Shown here piece by piece: positions 1 through 7,412 of a DNA stretch of 57,308 bases (position 1 is the first letter of the stretch; each line of letters begins with the position of its first letter). Below the pieces are notes generated by a model. That model was given only the letters and a program-made list of their open reading frames with translations. It did not search any database and was not told the origin of the DNA. The position numbers and the translations under genes are program-made. The stretch comes from Singulisphaera sp. GP187 (GTDB taxonomy: Bacteria > Planctomycetota > Planctomycetia > Gemmatales > Gemmataceae): assembly GCA_945861245.1 (NCBI GenBank), contig CAMAUE010000013.1, positions 1 through 57,308 on the forward strand, read 5' to 3'.

Positions 1-384
1 CGCCCATTTTCACGACGAGACTCCGCCAGAGTTACTGCCGAACACTTCTTGATCTGCGCCGCTGGTAAACCTCCCAATCATCAGTTACGTTCGTGACTGC
101 CAAGGCGCTTTTTCAAGCGGCCCTCGTAGAAAATCCGTGAACGGTTACCGACAATCATTTACCAATCGGGATCATACGGATCGAAACCGACAAAGCAAGC
201 GGATTCCTGTTTTTTTGCGTTCTGCTTCGTCCGAATCCTTTCGGGCCAGGTTGGTCGTTTTCTGCGAGACAGTTCTTGAAGGCACGCTCGAAACGAAATT
301 CCGGCCCCGCTCGTTGCAGCCATTGGACCAGATTGACTTCGGCAAACGGCTAGGCTTGCCGGTCATCAATGGGTTCAACGCCGA
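1..384. other. No recognisable gene, left edge
   Basis: I see no convincing gene here. Two overlapping open frames exist on opposite strands, but neither has recognisable motifs or a good ribosome site. The stretch lies directly upstream of the SufU-like gene and may hold its promoter. Confidence 0.4.
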
Positions 385-816
385 ATGCGAGGGCCTTTGC
401 GGGAATTGAATGATCTGTACCAGGCCGTCCTGCTCGATCACGCACGATGGCCAAGGAATCATCGTCGCTTGGCGACAGCAACGGCCATCGGCGAGGGGAG
501 CGATCCACTGTGCGGTGATCGCTGCACGGTCTACCTGGACGTGGCTGGCGGGGTCGTTAAGGAAGTGAGCTTCGAGGGAGGGGGCTGTGCGATCATGCTG
601 GCGACGGCATCGCTGATGACGCTGGTTCTGATAGGCAAGACGCACGAGCAGGCTCAGGTGGTCGCCGAGCAGTTCGGTCAGATGCTAATGCAGGGTGGAC
701 TTGCTGATGACAACCTCGGCGATCTAGCCGCTCTTGCTGGCGTGAAAGATTTGCCGAGCCGGATCAAGTGTGCCATGCTGCCGTGGCGTTCGATGAAGTC
801 GGCGTTGCAAAATTGA
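385..816 (+). CDS. sufU: SufU-like iron-sulfur cluster assembly scaffold
   Basis: This is a 143-residue protein of the SufU/NifU N-terminal (IscU-like) fold. Such proteins take sulfur from a SufS-type cysteine desulfurase in the cytoplasm and help build Fe-S clusters. The usual landmarks are visible: LNDLYQAVLLDHARWPRN near the N-terminus, the first cysteine in NPLCGD-like form (DPLCGDRC, about residues 47-54), the second in GGGCAIMLATASLMT (about 72-86), and the third in RIKCAMLPW (about 127-135). Length matches the family. The ATG start has only a weak ribosome site; an in-frame TTG at 406 would begin closer to the conserved LNDLYQ and is an alternative. The partner sufS, usually adjacent, would lie outside the window to the left if present. 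Family assignment is strong; the exact partner is inferred. Confidence 0.85.
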   Translation: MRGPLRELNDLYQAVLLDHARWPRNHRRLATATAIGEGSDPLCGDRCTVYLDVAGGVVKEVSFEGGGCAIMLATASLMTLVLIGKTHEQAQVVAEQFGQMLMQGGLADDNLGDLAALAGVKDLPSRIKCAMLPWRSMKSALQN

Positions 817-1081
817 TTATTGCTTTTCTTTTTCCATAAATCCCCTGGCGTTCTGTTCCATCTGACCTATCTCACAGCCCCTGTCGGCTTGTGTTTCAAA
901 AAAGAAAAAATCGGCGTTTTCCTGTATTCTCGTGGGGAGCCGAAAAAATTGCGGGAGTTCGGGTGTGAAAAAAACTGGCGGCGTTTTTTTTTCGCTCACC
1001 CCACGGAATGACCCTTCCCACCCAATGCTTCGATGGTAGGGCGGCAGCATCTACTGCTCTGTCATCGTGGATCAACCCTTC
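817..1081. other. Intergenic, no gene seen
   Basis: This gap separates the convergent sufU and the minus-strand operon. It contains short A and T runs but no clear stem plus T-tract terminator and no plausible reading frame. Confidence 0.4.
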
Positions 1082-1537
1082 CTACAAATGCTCCTCGCAA
1101 TACGTCAGTATCGCTTCGGCTTCTTGCTCATCGACCAGATCAAGAGCAAGGTGAGCGGCAACGTAGCAAAGCGTGAAGGCCATCATTGGATGATGCTCCA
1201 AACCGTGGTCGATTCCGTCAGGATCGGTGTTCGCAACGTAGTTCGCCAGAGCAACCTTGATGACTCGATCCGCCTCTCGTCCTTTCAAGTTTCGGCCCCG
1301 AAACTTCAAGCACACCAGGGGTGCCAAATGGAACAGATTGGCAGCCGTGATCTCGGTGCCGACGAGCGGAGCAAAAGGCTCGGCATCAATGACCTGCGAT
1401 GCAAGCCAATAGCTGTTTTGCGGTTCCCCCTGTTCGTTCAGGACAAACTCGCACGCATCGAGAAGGGATTCGATCATGGAGATGAGGCTCTGGCGAGCCA
1501 GCGAAGAGGCGTCCTCAAACTTCACCAGTTCATCCAT
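1082..1537 (-). CDS. Hypothetical protein, third gene of TspO operon
   Basis: I do not recognise this 151-residue protein. It is soluble and acidic, starts MDELVKFEDASSLARQ, and has no signal peptide or membrane segment. The open frame extends much further upstream, but that part is antisense-like shadow of the TspO gene. The start at 1537 was chosen because it overlaps the TspO stop by 16 bases, an arrangement typical of translational coupling. There is no Shine-Dalgarno sequence in front of it, which fits coupling. The protein is probably made together with TspO and the 129-residue upstream gene product. No function is proposed. Confidence 0.65.
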   Translation of the reverse strand: MDELVKFEDASSLARQSLISMIESLLDACEFVLNEQGEPQNSYWLASQVIDAEPFAPLVGTEITAANLFHLAPLVCLKFRGRNLKGREADRVIKVALANYVANTDPDGIDHGLEHHPMMAFTLCYVAAHLALDLVDEQEAEAILTYCEEHL

Positions 1538-1917
1538 GTGATCGACAACTGAATCGCCATCGCAATCGACACCCAGACGAAGTACGGCACCTGGGCGGCG
1601 GCAACCCAGCGGTAATGCGGCCAGACTGCAAAGACACTCCAGATGATCGTCGCCCACACGATCACAATGTCCACCGCCGCCAGCGGTACGTTCCTCAGCC
1701 CCGAAAAGATTGGCATGAAGAGAAGATTGGCAACGAGGTTGACGACCAATGGAAGGGCGACCAGCCGAGGAACCCGCACCCGAAATGCCTGCACAAACAC
1801 GAAGCCGAAGCTGACGACGATGATCGGGTAAAGGATCATCCAGATCAGGCTGATCGTGGAGGGGGCGGGCGTCCACGATGGTTTCGCCAAGCTGTTGTAC
1901 CAGTCGAGCCAGGTCAT
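1522..1917 (-). CDS. TspO/MBR family membrane protein
   Basis: This 131-residue integral membrane protein belongs to the TspO/MBR (peripheral benzodiazepine receptor-like) family, which binds tetrapyrroles and is linked to stress responses in bacteria. The family start is visible in WYNSLAKPSWTPAPS followed by an aromatic-rich first helix (ISLIWMILYPIIVV). Four further hydrophobic stretches follow, rich in Trp and Tyr (VFAVWPHYRW, YFVWVSIAMAI). It is somewhat shorter than the usual 150-160 residues. An AGGA ribosome site sits seven bases before the ATG. The gene is 9 bases downstream of the 129-residue gene and overlaps the next one, so it is the middle cistron of an operon. The ligand is unknown here. 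Confidence 0.85.
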   Translation of the reverse strand: MTWLDWYNSLAKPSWTPAPSTISLIWMILYPIIVVSFGFVFVQAFRVRVPRLVALPLVVNLVANLLFMPIFSGLRNVPLAAVDIVIVWATIIWSVFAVWPHYRWVAAAQVPYFVWVSIAMAIQLSITWMNW

Positions 1918-1926
1918 GAGATTGTC

Positions 1927-2316
1927 CTATTCGCCGCCGTCTTCACCGAGAAGCCACTCCTTGGCCCGCTCAAGCAGCAGCAGTTCATTAGCGACACGCC
2001 GAATGTTGTCCTTGCGTTCCATCTCGATGAAATCAGGGGTGTCGTCTTCTTCCTGGTAAATGCTGGGGTCAAACGGCTCCGTCCACCCCGCCTTCTCAAG
2101 ATACTCGGCGATTTGCCACGGCTCGAAGATCGTCTTGATCTCGGCGACGAACGCCGGAAGCTCAGAACGAAACTCGGCGTCCTTTTCGGCAGCGTCAAGG
2201 TAGTTCAAGAATTTCTCGCCGACGAGGTATTTCATGGCATCGACGGTGCCGAACTGGTCCTCGATCCCTCGTGCTGCTTCGCACTGCTCGATCCAGATTT
2301 TGTGAAGGTTCAGCAT
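1927..2316 (-). CDS. Hypothetical acidic protein, first gene of TspO operon
   Basis: This 129-residue protein is not one I recognise. It is acidic, predicted helical and cytoplasmic, with no signal peptide or membrane segment. A strong GGAGG ribosome site lies six bases before the ATG, supporting the start. It is the promoter-proximal gene of a three-cistron minus-strand operon followed by TspO 9 bases later. It lies only about 300 bases from the tRNA-Lys fragment at the edge of the integrated element, on the side that should be chromosome. Its role is unknown; the link to TspO is by position only. Confidence 0.65.
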   Translation of the reverse strand: MLNLHKIWIEQCEAARGIEDQFGTVDAMKYLVGEKFLNYLDAAEKDAEFRSELPAFVAEIKTIFEPWQIAEYLEKAGWTEPFDPSIYQEEDDTPDFIEMERKDNIRRVANELLLLERAKEWLLGEDGGE

Positions 2317-2611
2317 GTTCAGCCTCCGAACGCTGGGGTTATCTGGTTCGGTTTATTCGTAGCGGCGAAGATGGTCTACATGCTGGCGGTGGAGGAGAAA
2401 TGTGCTGAGATGGATTCTGAGGGTGAGGCCGTGGAAACAGAAAGGAGGCTGACCAAATTCCGGCAAAAGAGGGGAGAGCGAATCGGCAACAAGCCAGGTC
2501 AGAATCGGCGGCAAACCCTCCTTGGTATCATCCCTTTTTTGCCGAGGAATTTGCCGAAAGATTTGCCGAAATCTTGCCAGCCACAAGTCCTTTATTTTCA
2601 ATCACTTAAAT
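2317..2611. other. Intergenic with short TTTGCCGA repeats
   Basis: There is no convincing gene. Three or four spaced copies of a TTTGCCGA-like unit occur at about 2546-2580. A minus-strand open frame of 82 codons overlaps this stretch but has no recognisable features. The operon promoter for the 2316 gene should lie in its left part. Confidence 0.35.
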
Positions 2612-2660
2612 TGCCTCCTGAAGGGCTCGAACCTTCGACCCGCTGATTAAGAGTCAGTGG
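2612..2660 (-). tRNA. 3' half of tRNA-Lys(CUU), candidate attachment site
   Basis: On the minus strand this reads as anticodon loop CTCTTAA (anticodon CUU) inside stem CTGA/TCAG, a 5-base variable region, a perfect T arm (GAAGG stem, TTCGAGC loop, CCTTC) and a 3' acceptor strand AGGAGGC plus discriminator A. No matching GCCTCCT acceptor strand or D arm follows upstream; tRNA identity stops near 2659. It is therefore a tRNA 3' fragment and not a working gene. Such fragments are what tyrosine recombinases leave at one end of an integrated element, and an integrase begins about 160 bases away. The complete tRNA-Lys is not seen in this window. Confidence 0.8.
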
Positions 2661-2679
2661 CGCAGGTATTACCCACTGA
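2654..2679. repeat. Inverted repeat TCAGTGG/CCACTGA at element end
   Basis: TCAGTGG at 2654-2660 is repeated in inverse at 2673-2679 with a 12-base spacer. One arm is the edge of the tRNA-Lys anticodon stem. A pair of inverted half-sites at an anticodon stem is typical of recombinase core sites, so this may be the crossover core; that is inference. Confidence 0.45.
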
Positions 2680-2737
2680 TTTACGTTCGTTGATTAGCAT
2701 GGACATTTCCAGCGTTTTCCTTACAATTCGCTTTTAC

Positions 2738-2793
2738 GGTGCTACACCATATTCGACCCATTTTGACGCCAAGCGTAGCACCAGCGTAGCACC
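2738..2793. promoter_or_regulatory. CGTAGCACC repeats upstream of integrase (candidate arm sites)
   Basis: CGTAGCACC occurs at 2774-2782 and 2785-2793, and the inverse GGTGCTAC at 2738-2745, all between the tRNA-Lys fragment and the integrase start. The closely related CGTAGCATC recurs twice just after the integrase. Repeats of this kind flanking int are candidates for arm-type integrase binding sites. Confidence 0.45.
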
Positions 2794-2823
2794 GGCAGGG
2801 TGCAAAAACCCAGGATATTTTAC

Positions 2824-4038
2824 ATGCGACCTTTGAAGGCATTCGATCCAACAGCCAAACCCAAACCAAAAACAAAGCAAAAACTGACCACGGAACGCAT
2901 CTCAAAGTTGATGTGTCCACCGGACAAAAATCGCATCTACATTCCGGACGGCGGCACGATGGGGTTGTCCGTCTGCGTTACCCTTGCAGGTACGAAAACC
3001 TTCATCGTCTATCGTCGCGTCAATGGCCGACCGACCCGCGTGAAGCTGGGACAATGGCCGGGTGAGCTATCGCTTGACGATGCAAGGAAACAGGCAGCTA
3101 TCACCAATGGTGAGATCGCAAAAGGTGAAGACCCACGAAAGGCCAAACGCGCCGCACGTGGTGAACTGACATTTGGCGAGCTATTTGCGCACCACATCGC
3201 CAACGAAAAAGAAAAAAACCGAACCTGGCAGGAAACCGAACGGCAGTACAATCGCTACCTATCGGCATGGTCAGGACGGCGCCTCTCGGAAATCACTCGG
3301 CAGGATGTTGGCGCGCTTCACTCGAAACTCGGCAGAAAGAACGGCAGGACGCAAGCCAATAGGGTCCTGGCTACCCTACGTCACATGTTCGCTAAAACCG
3401 GGTTAGAACTGGGATGGGATCATCCGAACCCGGCAGCGGGTATCGAGAAGTTCGAGGAACAAAGCCGCGAACGATTCCTGGATGCCGACGAACTCAAGCG
3501 GCTATTCGATTCGTTGGAAAGCGAACCGGAACTGTTCCGAGACTTCTTCAGCGTGACGCTGTTCACTGGCGCTCGTCGTGGCAACGTGCAAGCTATGATC
3601 TGGGAACAGGTCAATCTTGACGCAGGTATTTGGCAAATATCGGCGACCGAATTCAAAGCGAAACGACCGATGACCGTGGTCCTCAGTCCGGAAGTGGTAA
3701 CGATCCTACGCCGACGCCATGCTGAGAACGCAGACGGTTCGCCGTGGGTGTTCTCGACACGATCCGCAACAGGTCATCTTGTCGAACCTAAAACCGCCTG
3801 GAAACGGATTCTTGAACGTGCTGGGATCAAAGACCTGCGCATCCATGACCTGCGCAGAACGCTTGCCAGTTGGCAAGCTGCACTTGGTTCCAGCTTGCCA
3901 ATCATCGGGAAAAGTCTCGGCCATTCACAGGCACAGACCACCACGATCTATGCGCGCCTCAGTCTCGGCCCCGTTCGCCAGTCCGTCGAATCGGCGACGG
4001 CAGCGATGACGCTGGCGGCCAAACCAAACAAATCGTAG
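2824..4038 (+). CDS. Tyrosine recombinase / P4-type integrase
   Basis: This roughly 404-residue site-specific recombinase would integrate and excise the element it sits in. The N-terminal part (about residues 25-110, with IPDGGTMGLSVCVTLAGTKTF and LGQWPGELSLDDARKQA) matches the DUF4102 arm-binding domain of P4-like integrases. A SAM-like core-binding domain follows (about 110-200). The catalytic domain shows the expected residues: Arg in FTGARRGNV (about 251), the HDLRRT box (about 341-346), LGHSQ (about 366-370) and the nucleophile Tyr in TTIYARL (about 376). The ATG at 2824 has AGGA eight bases upstream; an in-frame GTG at 2800 is the alternative. All catalytic residues are present, so the enzyme may be active. 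The target is probably the anticodon arm of tRNA-Lys, inferred from the fragment next door. Confidence 0.92.
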   Translation: MRPLKAFDPTAKPKPKTKQKLTTERISKLMCPPDKNRIYIPDGGTMGLSVCVTLAGTKTFIVYRRVNGRPTRVKLGQWPGELSLDDARKQAAITNGEIAKGEDPRKAKRAARGELTFGELFAHHIANEKEKNRTWQETERQYNRYLSAWSGRRLSEITRQDVGALHSKLGRKNGRTQANRVLATLRHMFAKTGLELGWDHPNPAAGIEKFEEQSRERFLDADELKRLFDSLESEPELFRDFFSVTLFTGARRGNVQAMIWEQVNLDAGIWQISATEFKAKRPMTVVLSPEVVTILRRRHAENADGSPWVFSTRSATGHLVEPKTAWKRILERAGIKDLRIHDLRRTLASWQAALGSSLPIIGKSLGHSQAQTTTIYARLSLGPVRQSVESATAAMTLAAKPNKS

Positions 4039-4050
4039 CATCGCTGCAAA
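4005..4050 (+). repeat. Direct repeat copy 1, integrase 3' end
   Basis: This covers the last codons of the integrase and the bases after its stop. It is repeated with a few mismatches at 4162-4208. The core AACAAATCGTAGCATCGC is identical in both and includes the CGTAGCATC motif. Confidence 0.75.
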
Positions 4051-4161
4051 ACCAAAAATCTCAAGGCTCAAAATGAGTGAAGTTAAAAACGACACCGGAT
4101 CGACAGCTTCGCATTGCATTTTTGCCATCGCCGTAAGTCCTTTCATATCAAGTGCCTCCTG

Positions 4162-4208
4162 GATGACGCTGGCCGCGAAAACCGAACAAATCGTAGCATC
4201 GCGCAAAA
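4162..4208 (+). repeat. Direct repeat copy 2, remnant of an integrase 3' end
   Basis: It matches 4005-4050 in order, starting with the codons for MTLAA of the integrase tail. It could be a leftover 3' end of a second integrase gene or a duplicated recombinase or excisionase binding site. No other integrase fragment is visible between the copies. Confidence 0.7.
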
Positions 4209-4250
4209 AAACAAAGAGAAAAAAAGTGCGCACGTGGCATATACTCTAAA

Positions 4251-4282
4251 ATGTCTGTGTAGAGATACACAGGCATTTTTTT
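4251..4282 (+). terminator. Candidate rho-independent terminator after integrase
   Basis: An imperfect stem (ATG-CTGTGT pairing with ACACAG-CAT) is followed by seven T bases at 4276-4282. It lies between the integrase and the small DNA-binding gene, so it could end integrase transcription or attenuate read-through. The stem is short and not GC-rich. Confidence 0.5.
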
Positions 4283-4302
4283 GCGGCTATTGGAGATTAC
4301 AA

Positions 4303-4500
4303 ATGTTGATGAATCAGGCGCTTCTAACGGCGACCGAAACCGCCAGCTATTTAGGGGTCAAAGTCCAGACCCTTGCGGTTTGGCGGTCGGTCGGTCGGTA
4401 TCCCGAGCTCAGATACGTCAAAGTGGGGAACTCGATCCGCTATCGGCTCGCCGACGTAGAGGGATGGCTGGCGACGCGCACGATGGGCAAGGATGCTTGA
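4303..4500 (+). CDS. AlpA/Xis-like small helix-turn-helix DNA-binding protein
   Basis: This 65-residue protein looks like an excisionase or AlpA-type regulator with a MerR-like winged helix. The motif TATETASYLGVKVQTLAVWR (residues 9-28) is the usual helix-turn-helix, followed by YVKVGNSIRYRLADVEGWL (40-58), the typical wing and C-terminal helix. The open frame starts at 4114, but the ATG at 4303 has GGAG seven bases upstream and gives the normal family length. It sits between the integrase and the primase on the same strand, the usual place for a factor that controls excision direction or element gene expression. DNA target and role are inferred from family and position. Confidence 0.85.
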   Translation: MLMNQALLTATETASYLGVKVQTLAVWRSVGRYPELRYVKVGNSIRYRLADVEGWLATRTMGKDA

Positions 4501-4583
4501 TTTGGACGACGCAGAAATTCTTGGAAACAACTGACCACACATAACTACTCAGCTTACTGCAAAAGGAAACAGTAATACGCAAC

Positions 4584-4627
4584 GGAAAAAGCCCGCAAAC
4601 CTATGGTGGGGTCGGCGAGCTTTTTCC
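4584..4627 (+). promoter_or_regulatory. Leader hairpin before primase-ATPase gene
   Basis: GGAAAAAGC at 4584-4592 pairs with GCTTTTTCC at 4619-4627. The AAGG ribosome site of the next gene overlaps the downstream arm. Formation of the stem could limit translation of the primase gene. It is also T-rich on the 3' side, so a weak terminator is possible. Confidence 0.4.
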
Positions 4628-4640
4628 AAGGATGGTACTA

Positions 4641-6728
4641 ATGATTGTAGACACCCCCCCCCTCAATGCCAAGGCGCGGCTCGCCGAAAAAGTCAACATC
4701 GACGGCGAGATGATCCGCCGAGCCGTCGGCATATTCGGCGATCCATCGCACAATCTATTCTTGACTGCGTTGCCGAGCAAGAGGCATGCGTGCTATTCGC
4801 CGCACGCACTCGACCATATCTGCACGTTCGTCGAATCGGTCAGTGATGGACGTTCAACCTATTTTGGTGTTAATCCAGTGGGCCACGTGTATGTCCATAC
4901 GACCGATGCCGACGTCATCCGCCGCCGATGGTTTTTCATCGACGTTGACCGAAACAAAGACCTTCAGCCGAACGACCCAGCGACCGACCCAGAGCACGAC
5001 GACGCGCAGGCGATGGGCCTGGACATTGCGTTTTGCCTGCGTGAGCGTGGTTTTCCTGAACCGGTTTTTTGCGATTCTGGGAATGGTTGCCACCTTTACT
5101 ACGGAATCGACCTACCAAACGACAGCACAAGCAGGTCATTGATTGCATCGGCCTTGACACGATTATCGGAGTCGTTTGCCGGCGACGTTCGAGGCGATAT
5201 AGGCGTGGAGTGTTACGACGCACGGCGACTATCTCGATTGCCTGGAACGTGGTCTAGGCGTGGCGACGAATCAGCCGAGCGACCTTATCGCATGTGTCGG
5301 CTGGTCAGTGTGCCGGCGACGTTCGAGGTTGTGCCGGCGGAGTTGTTGCGTGAGATCGCCGGCACGCCAACCAAGGCAAGCCCGCCAACCAAGGCAAGCC
5401 CGCCAGCCAAGTCTATCCCGCCACTAACGGCGAGTGGTTCAGGTGAAGCCGCACGAAAAAAAGCGTATGCAAAAGCCGCCATCGACGCCGAGCATGCCAA
5501 GTTGTCGTCAACGGCAATAGGACGAAACAATCGGTTCTGGGACGCGGTTAAATCGCTCTATGGCCTGGTGTCTGGCGGAATTGCCGACGAAAGCGAAGTC
5601 GAGTGCGCCATCGAATCCGCTTGCCGGCTCAATGGTCTGCTCGACACAGAATTCGAGAAAACGTCTGACGCATACCGGCGAGCAAAAGACAAAGGCATGG
5701 CGAAGCCACGCAAGATGCCACCATCACGCCAACAATCAAGCGACCCGCCATCCGATCCCGCCGGCGACGATCAAGCCGACTTTCCGAATGCTATCGTCGC
5801 TTCCGCACTGGTGCAGCAAGCCGAGACGACCGATTGGCTTTGGCGTGGTTACATCGCTCGCCGAGGCATCACCCTTTTTTCGGCACTATGGAAAACGGGA
5901 AAAACTACGCTGCTCGCCCACCTCGCTCGCAACATGGGGAGCGGCGAGCCATGTTGCGGCATCGACGTAAAAAAAGCGACCGTGCTATACGTCTCCGAGG
6001 AAAGTGAAACCCGATGGGCGAATCGTCGTGACGCACTCGGCATTGGCGACAACGTCCACTTTATCACGCGCCCCTTCAGGATGAAGCCGACCGTGCCACT
6101 ATGGCAGAAGCTCGTGGCTCACGTCGGCAAGCAAGCCGCCATCGTCAAGGCCGATCTAGTCGCCATGGACACGTTAAGCGCCTTATGGCCGGTAAAAAAC
6201 GAGAATGACGCAGGCGAGGTGCAGGCCGCCTTGATGCCACTATGGGACATATCAGCTCATCATGGCGTTTTGTTAGTTCATCATCTCAAGAAGGGAGATG
6301 GAGCAGAAGCGACCGGGTCGCGTGGCTCTGGTGCGTTGCCTGGCTTCGTGGATACGATCTTGGAGCTGCGTCGCCATGAACCGACTAACCCTGGATCCCG
6401 TAAGCGCGTGTTGACCGGGTACGGGAGAGATGAGGATACGCCGGCAGAAGTGCTCGTCGAGCTTGACCTGGTGACAGGTCAGTATCGTGGACTCGGCGAC
6501 CGGAAGGCCGATCGTATGGCGAGCTTCCGGCAGACCGCGCTAGGCATCCTCCCAGCCAATCGGCCTGGTCTGACCATCACCGAGCTATCCGACGCATGGC
6601 CTGGCGAATCGCCAACAAAATCCACGCTAATCGAGGTAATGCACGCCGGTGCAGTAGATGGATTATGGACTCGTGACGGAACGGGAAAAAAAGGCCATCC
6701 GTGGCGTTTTGTGCAGCATCAACCGTAG
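4641..6728 (+). CDS. Primase-ATPase fusion, replication protein of the element
   Basis: This protein of about 695 residues joins two modules. The N-terminal half resembles an archaeo-eukaryotic-type primase (PrimPol-like), with the acidic motif WFFIDVDRNKD (about 97-107) and the later CDSGNGCHLYYGID (about 144-157). A proline-rich linker made of an 18-base tandem repeat (TKASPP units, about 245-262) follows. The C-terminal half is a RecA-like RepA/AAA_25 ATPase with Walker A SALWKTGKTTLLAH (about 413-426), Walker B ADLVAMDTLSALWP (about 502-515) and LLVHHLKKGDG (about 544-554). A winged-helix-like tail is possible. ATG at 4641 was preferred over 4632 because AAGG lies ten bases before it and directly abuts the latter. 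A run of nine C bases at codons 5-8 makes this start slippage-prone. Such proteins start replication of plasmids and phage satellites such as P4. Confidence 0.8.
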   Translation: MIVDTPPLNAKARLAEKVNIDGEMIRRAVGIFGDPSHNLFLTALPSKRHACYSPHALDHICTFVESVSDGRSTYFGVNPVGHVYVHTTDADVIRRRWFFIDVDRNKDLQPNDPATDPEHDDAQAMGLDIAFCLRERGFPEPVFCDSGNGCHLYYGIDLPNDSTSRSLIASALTRLSESFAGDVRGDIGVECYDARRLSRLPGTWSRRGDESAERPYRMCRLVSVPATFEVVPAELLREIAGTPTKASPPTKASPPAKSIPPLTASGSGEAARKKAYAKAAIDAEHAKLSSTAIGRNNRFWDAVKSLYGLVSGGIADESEVECAIESACRLNGLLDTEFEKTSDAYRRAKDKGMAKPRKMPPSRQQSSDPPSDPAGDDQADFPNAIVASALVQQAETTDWLWRGYIARRGITLFSALWKTGKTTLLAHLARNMGSGEPCCGIDVKKATVLYVSEESETRWANRRDALGIGDNVHFITRPFRMKPTVPLWQKLVAHVGKQAAIVKADLVAMDTLSALWPVKNENDAGEVQAALMPLWDISAHHGVLLVHHLKKGDGAEATGSRGSGALPGFVDTILELRRHEPTNPGSRKRVLTGYGRDEDTPAEVLVELDLVTGQYRGLGDRKADRMASFRQTALGILPANRPGLTITELSDAWPGESPTKSTLIEVMHAGAVDGLWTRDGTGKKGHPWRFVQHQP
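4654..4662 (+). repeat. C9 homopolymer at 5' end of primase-ATPase gene
   Basis: Nine consecutive C bases lie in codons 5-8 of the primase-ATPase gene. Gain or loss of one base would shift the frame almost at once, so the tract could switch the gene on and off. Confidence 0.7.
5367..5420 (+). repeat. 18-base tandem repeat encoding TKASPP linker
   Basis: The unit CCAACCAAGGCAAGCCCG occurs twice exactly, then a third time in degenerate form. It encodes the proline-rich hinge between the primase and ATPase modules. Confidence 0.75.
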
Positions 6729-6739
6729 GATTCTGTTTT

Positions 6740-6911
6740 CTGTTTTTTGCCTATATGAGAATACAAAAAACAGAATGCAAAATACATTCTGCGCCTAGGT
6801 TTTTACCACGTTTATTCTGTTTTTTGGTGTTTTGCGTTTTTGGACGCCAAAAAACAGCATTTTGGACCAAAAACGCAGGGAAAAAAGGAAATATTGCTTT
6901 CTGTTTTTTTG
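6740..6911. repeat. Five CTGTTTTTTG repeats, candidate iterons/origin
   Basis: CTGTTTTTTG occurs at 6740-6749 and 6817-6826 on the plus strand, at 6764-6773 and 6848-6857 as the inverse, and at 6901-6911 with one extra T. The block is AT-rich and follows the primase-ATPase stop codon by about 12 bases. Iteron clusters next to a replication gene are typical of plasmid and P4-like origins; function here is inferred. Confidence 0.55.
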
Positions 6912-6959
6912 GCACTCCCCTAGGCAAAAAACGGAAAACGGTTTTAGAAAAATGAAAGC

Positions 6960-7190
6960 AACCATCCCCCCCCTTATGAATCCCCCCCGCCTTGCGAACA
7001 GGCAGCCGCGCTCGCATACTTTAGCGGGGCCTAGCCTGGCGTGTTAGGCTATGCGATGCGTGTCACGAGGTGCTGGCGCTGGAGGAGGCATGACCCCCCC
7101 CCTATGGGGTCCGGAAGAATTTTCCGAAGCGCCGGACAGCCGTCGATAGCCGTCCGCGTTTTATGGCAAAAATAAAATGACCGGGGGGGG
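6960..7190. repeat. Cluster of C/G homopolymer tracts
   Basis: Runs of C8 (6966-6973), C7 (6982-6988), C9 (7094-7102) and G8 (7183-7190) lie in non-coding DNA of the element. A small hairpin, TAGCCT/AGGCTA, sits near 7032-7050. No gene is visible. Confidence 0.6.
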
Positions 7191-7286
7191 AGGTGCAGTT
7201 TTTTCGTTCAGCGTCGTGCGGACGATGGAGCGGAGAGGGTGATTCGTGGCGAGCGCCGAAAAATAATCAGATAGGTGAAACTACCG

Positions 7287-7300
7287 GGTGTCGCGACACC
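7287..7300. promoter_or_regulatory. Perfect palindrome GGTGTCGCGACACC
   Basis: This 14-base perfect palindrome is isolated in the non-coding right part of the element. It could be a dimeric regulator or recombinase site. No adjacent gene start makes the role obvious. Confidence 0.4.
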
Positions 7301-7412
7301 TGCAAGGGCGCATAATCGAGCATTTCTAGGCATATTTACCTACAGGCTCAAAAGTGCGTTTCGCTAGGTGATTTGCTTGTTTTTCGTGGTTTTGCGAGAA
7401 GTGCGGTTCGTT

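Noticed and set aside
2353..2601. 82-codon minus-strand frame between the TspO operon and the tRNA-Lys half
   Set aside because: No ribosome site, no recognisable motif and low-complexity repeats in the DNA. It may be real but I cannot support it.
1615..2646. 343-codon plus-strand frame over the TspO operon
   Set aside because: It is antisense to TspO and ends in PPEGLEPSTR, which is the antisense translation of the tRNA-Lys 3' half, a common false-gene signature.
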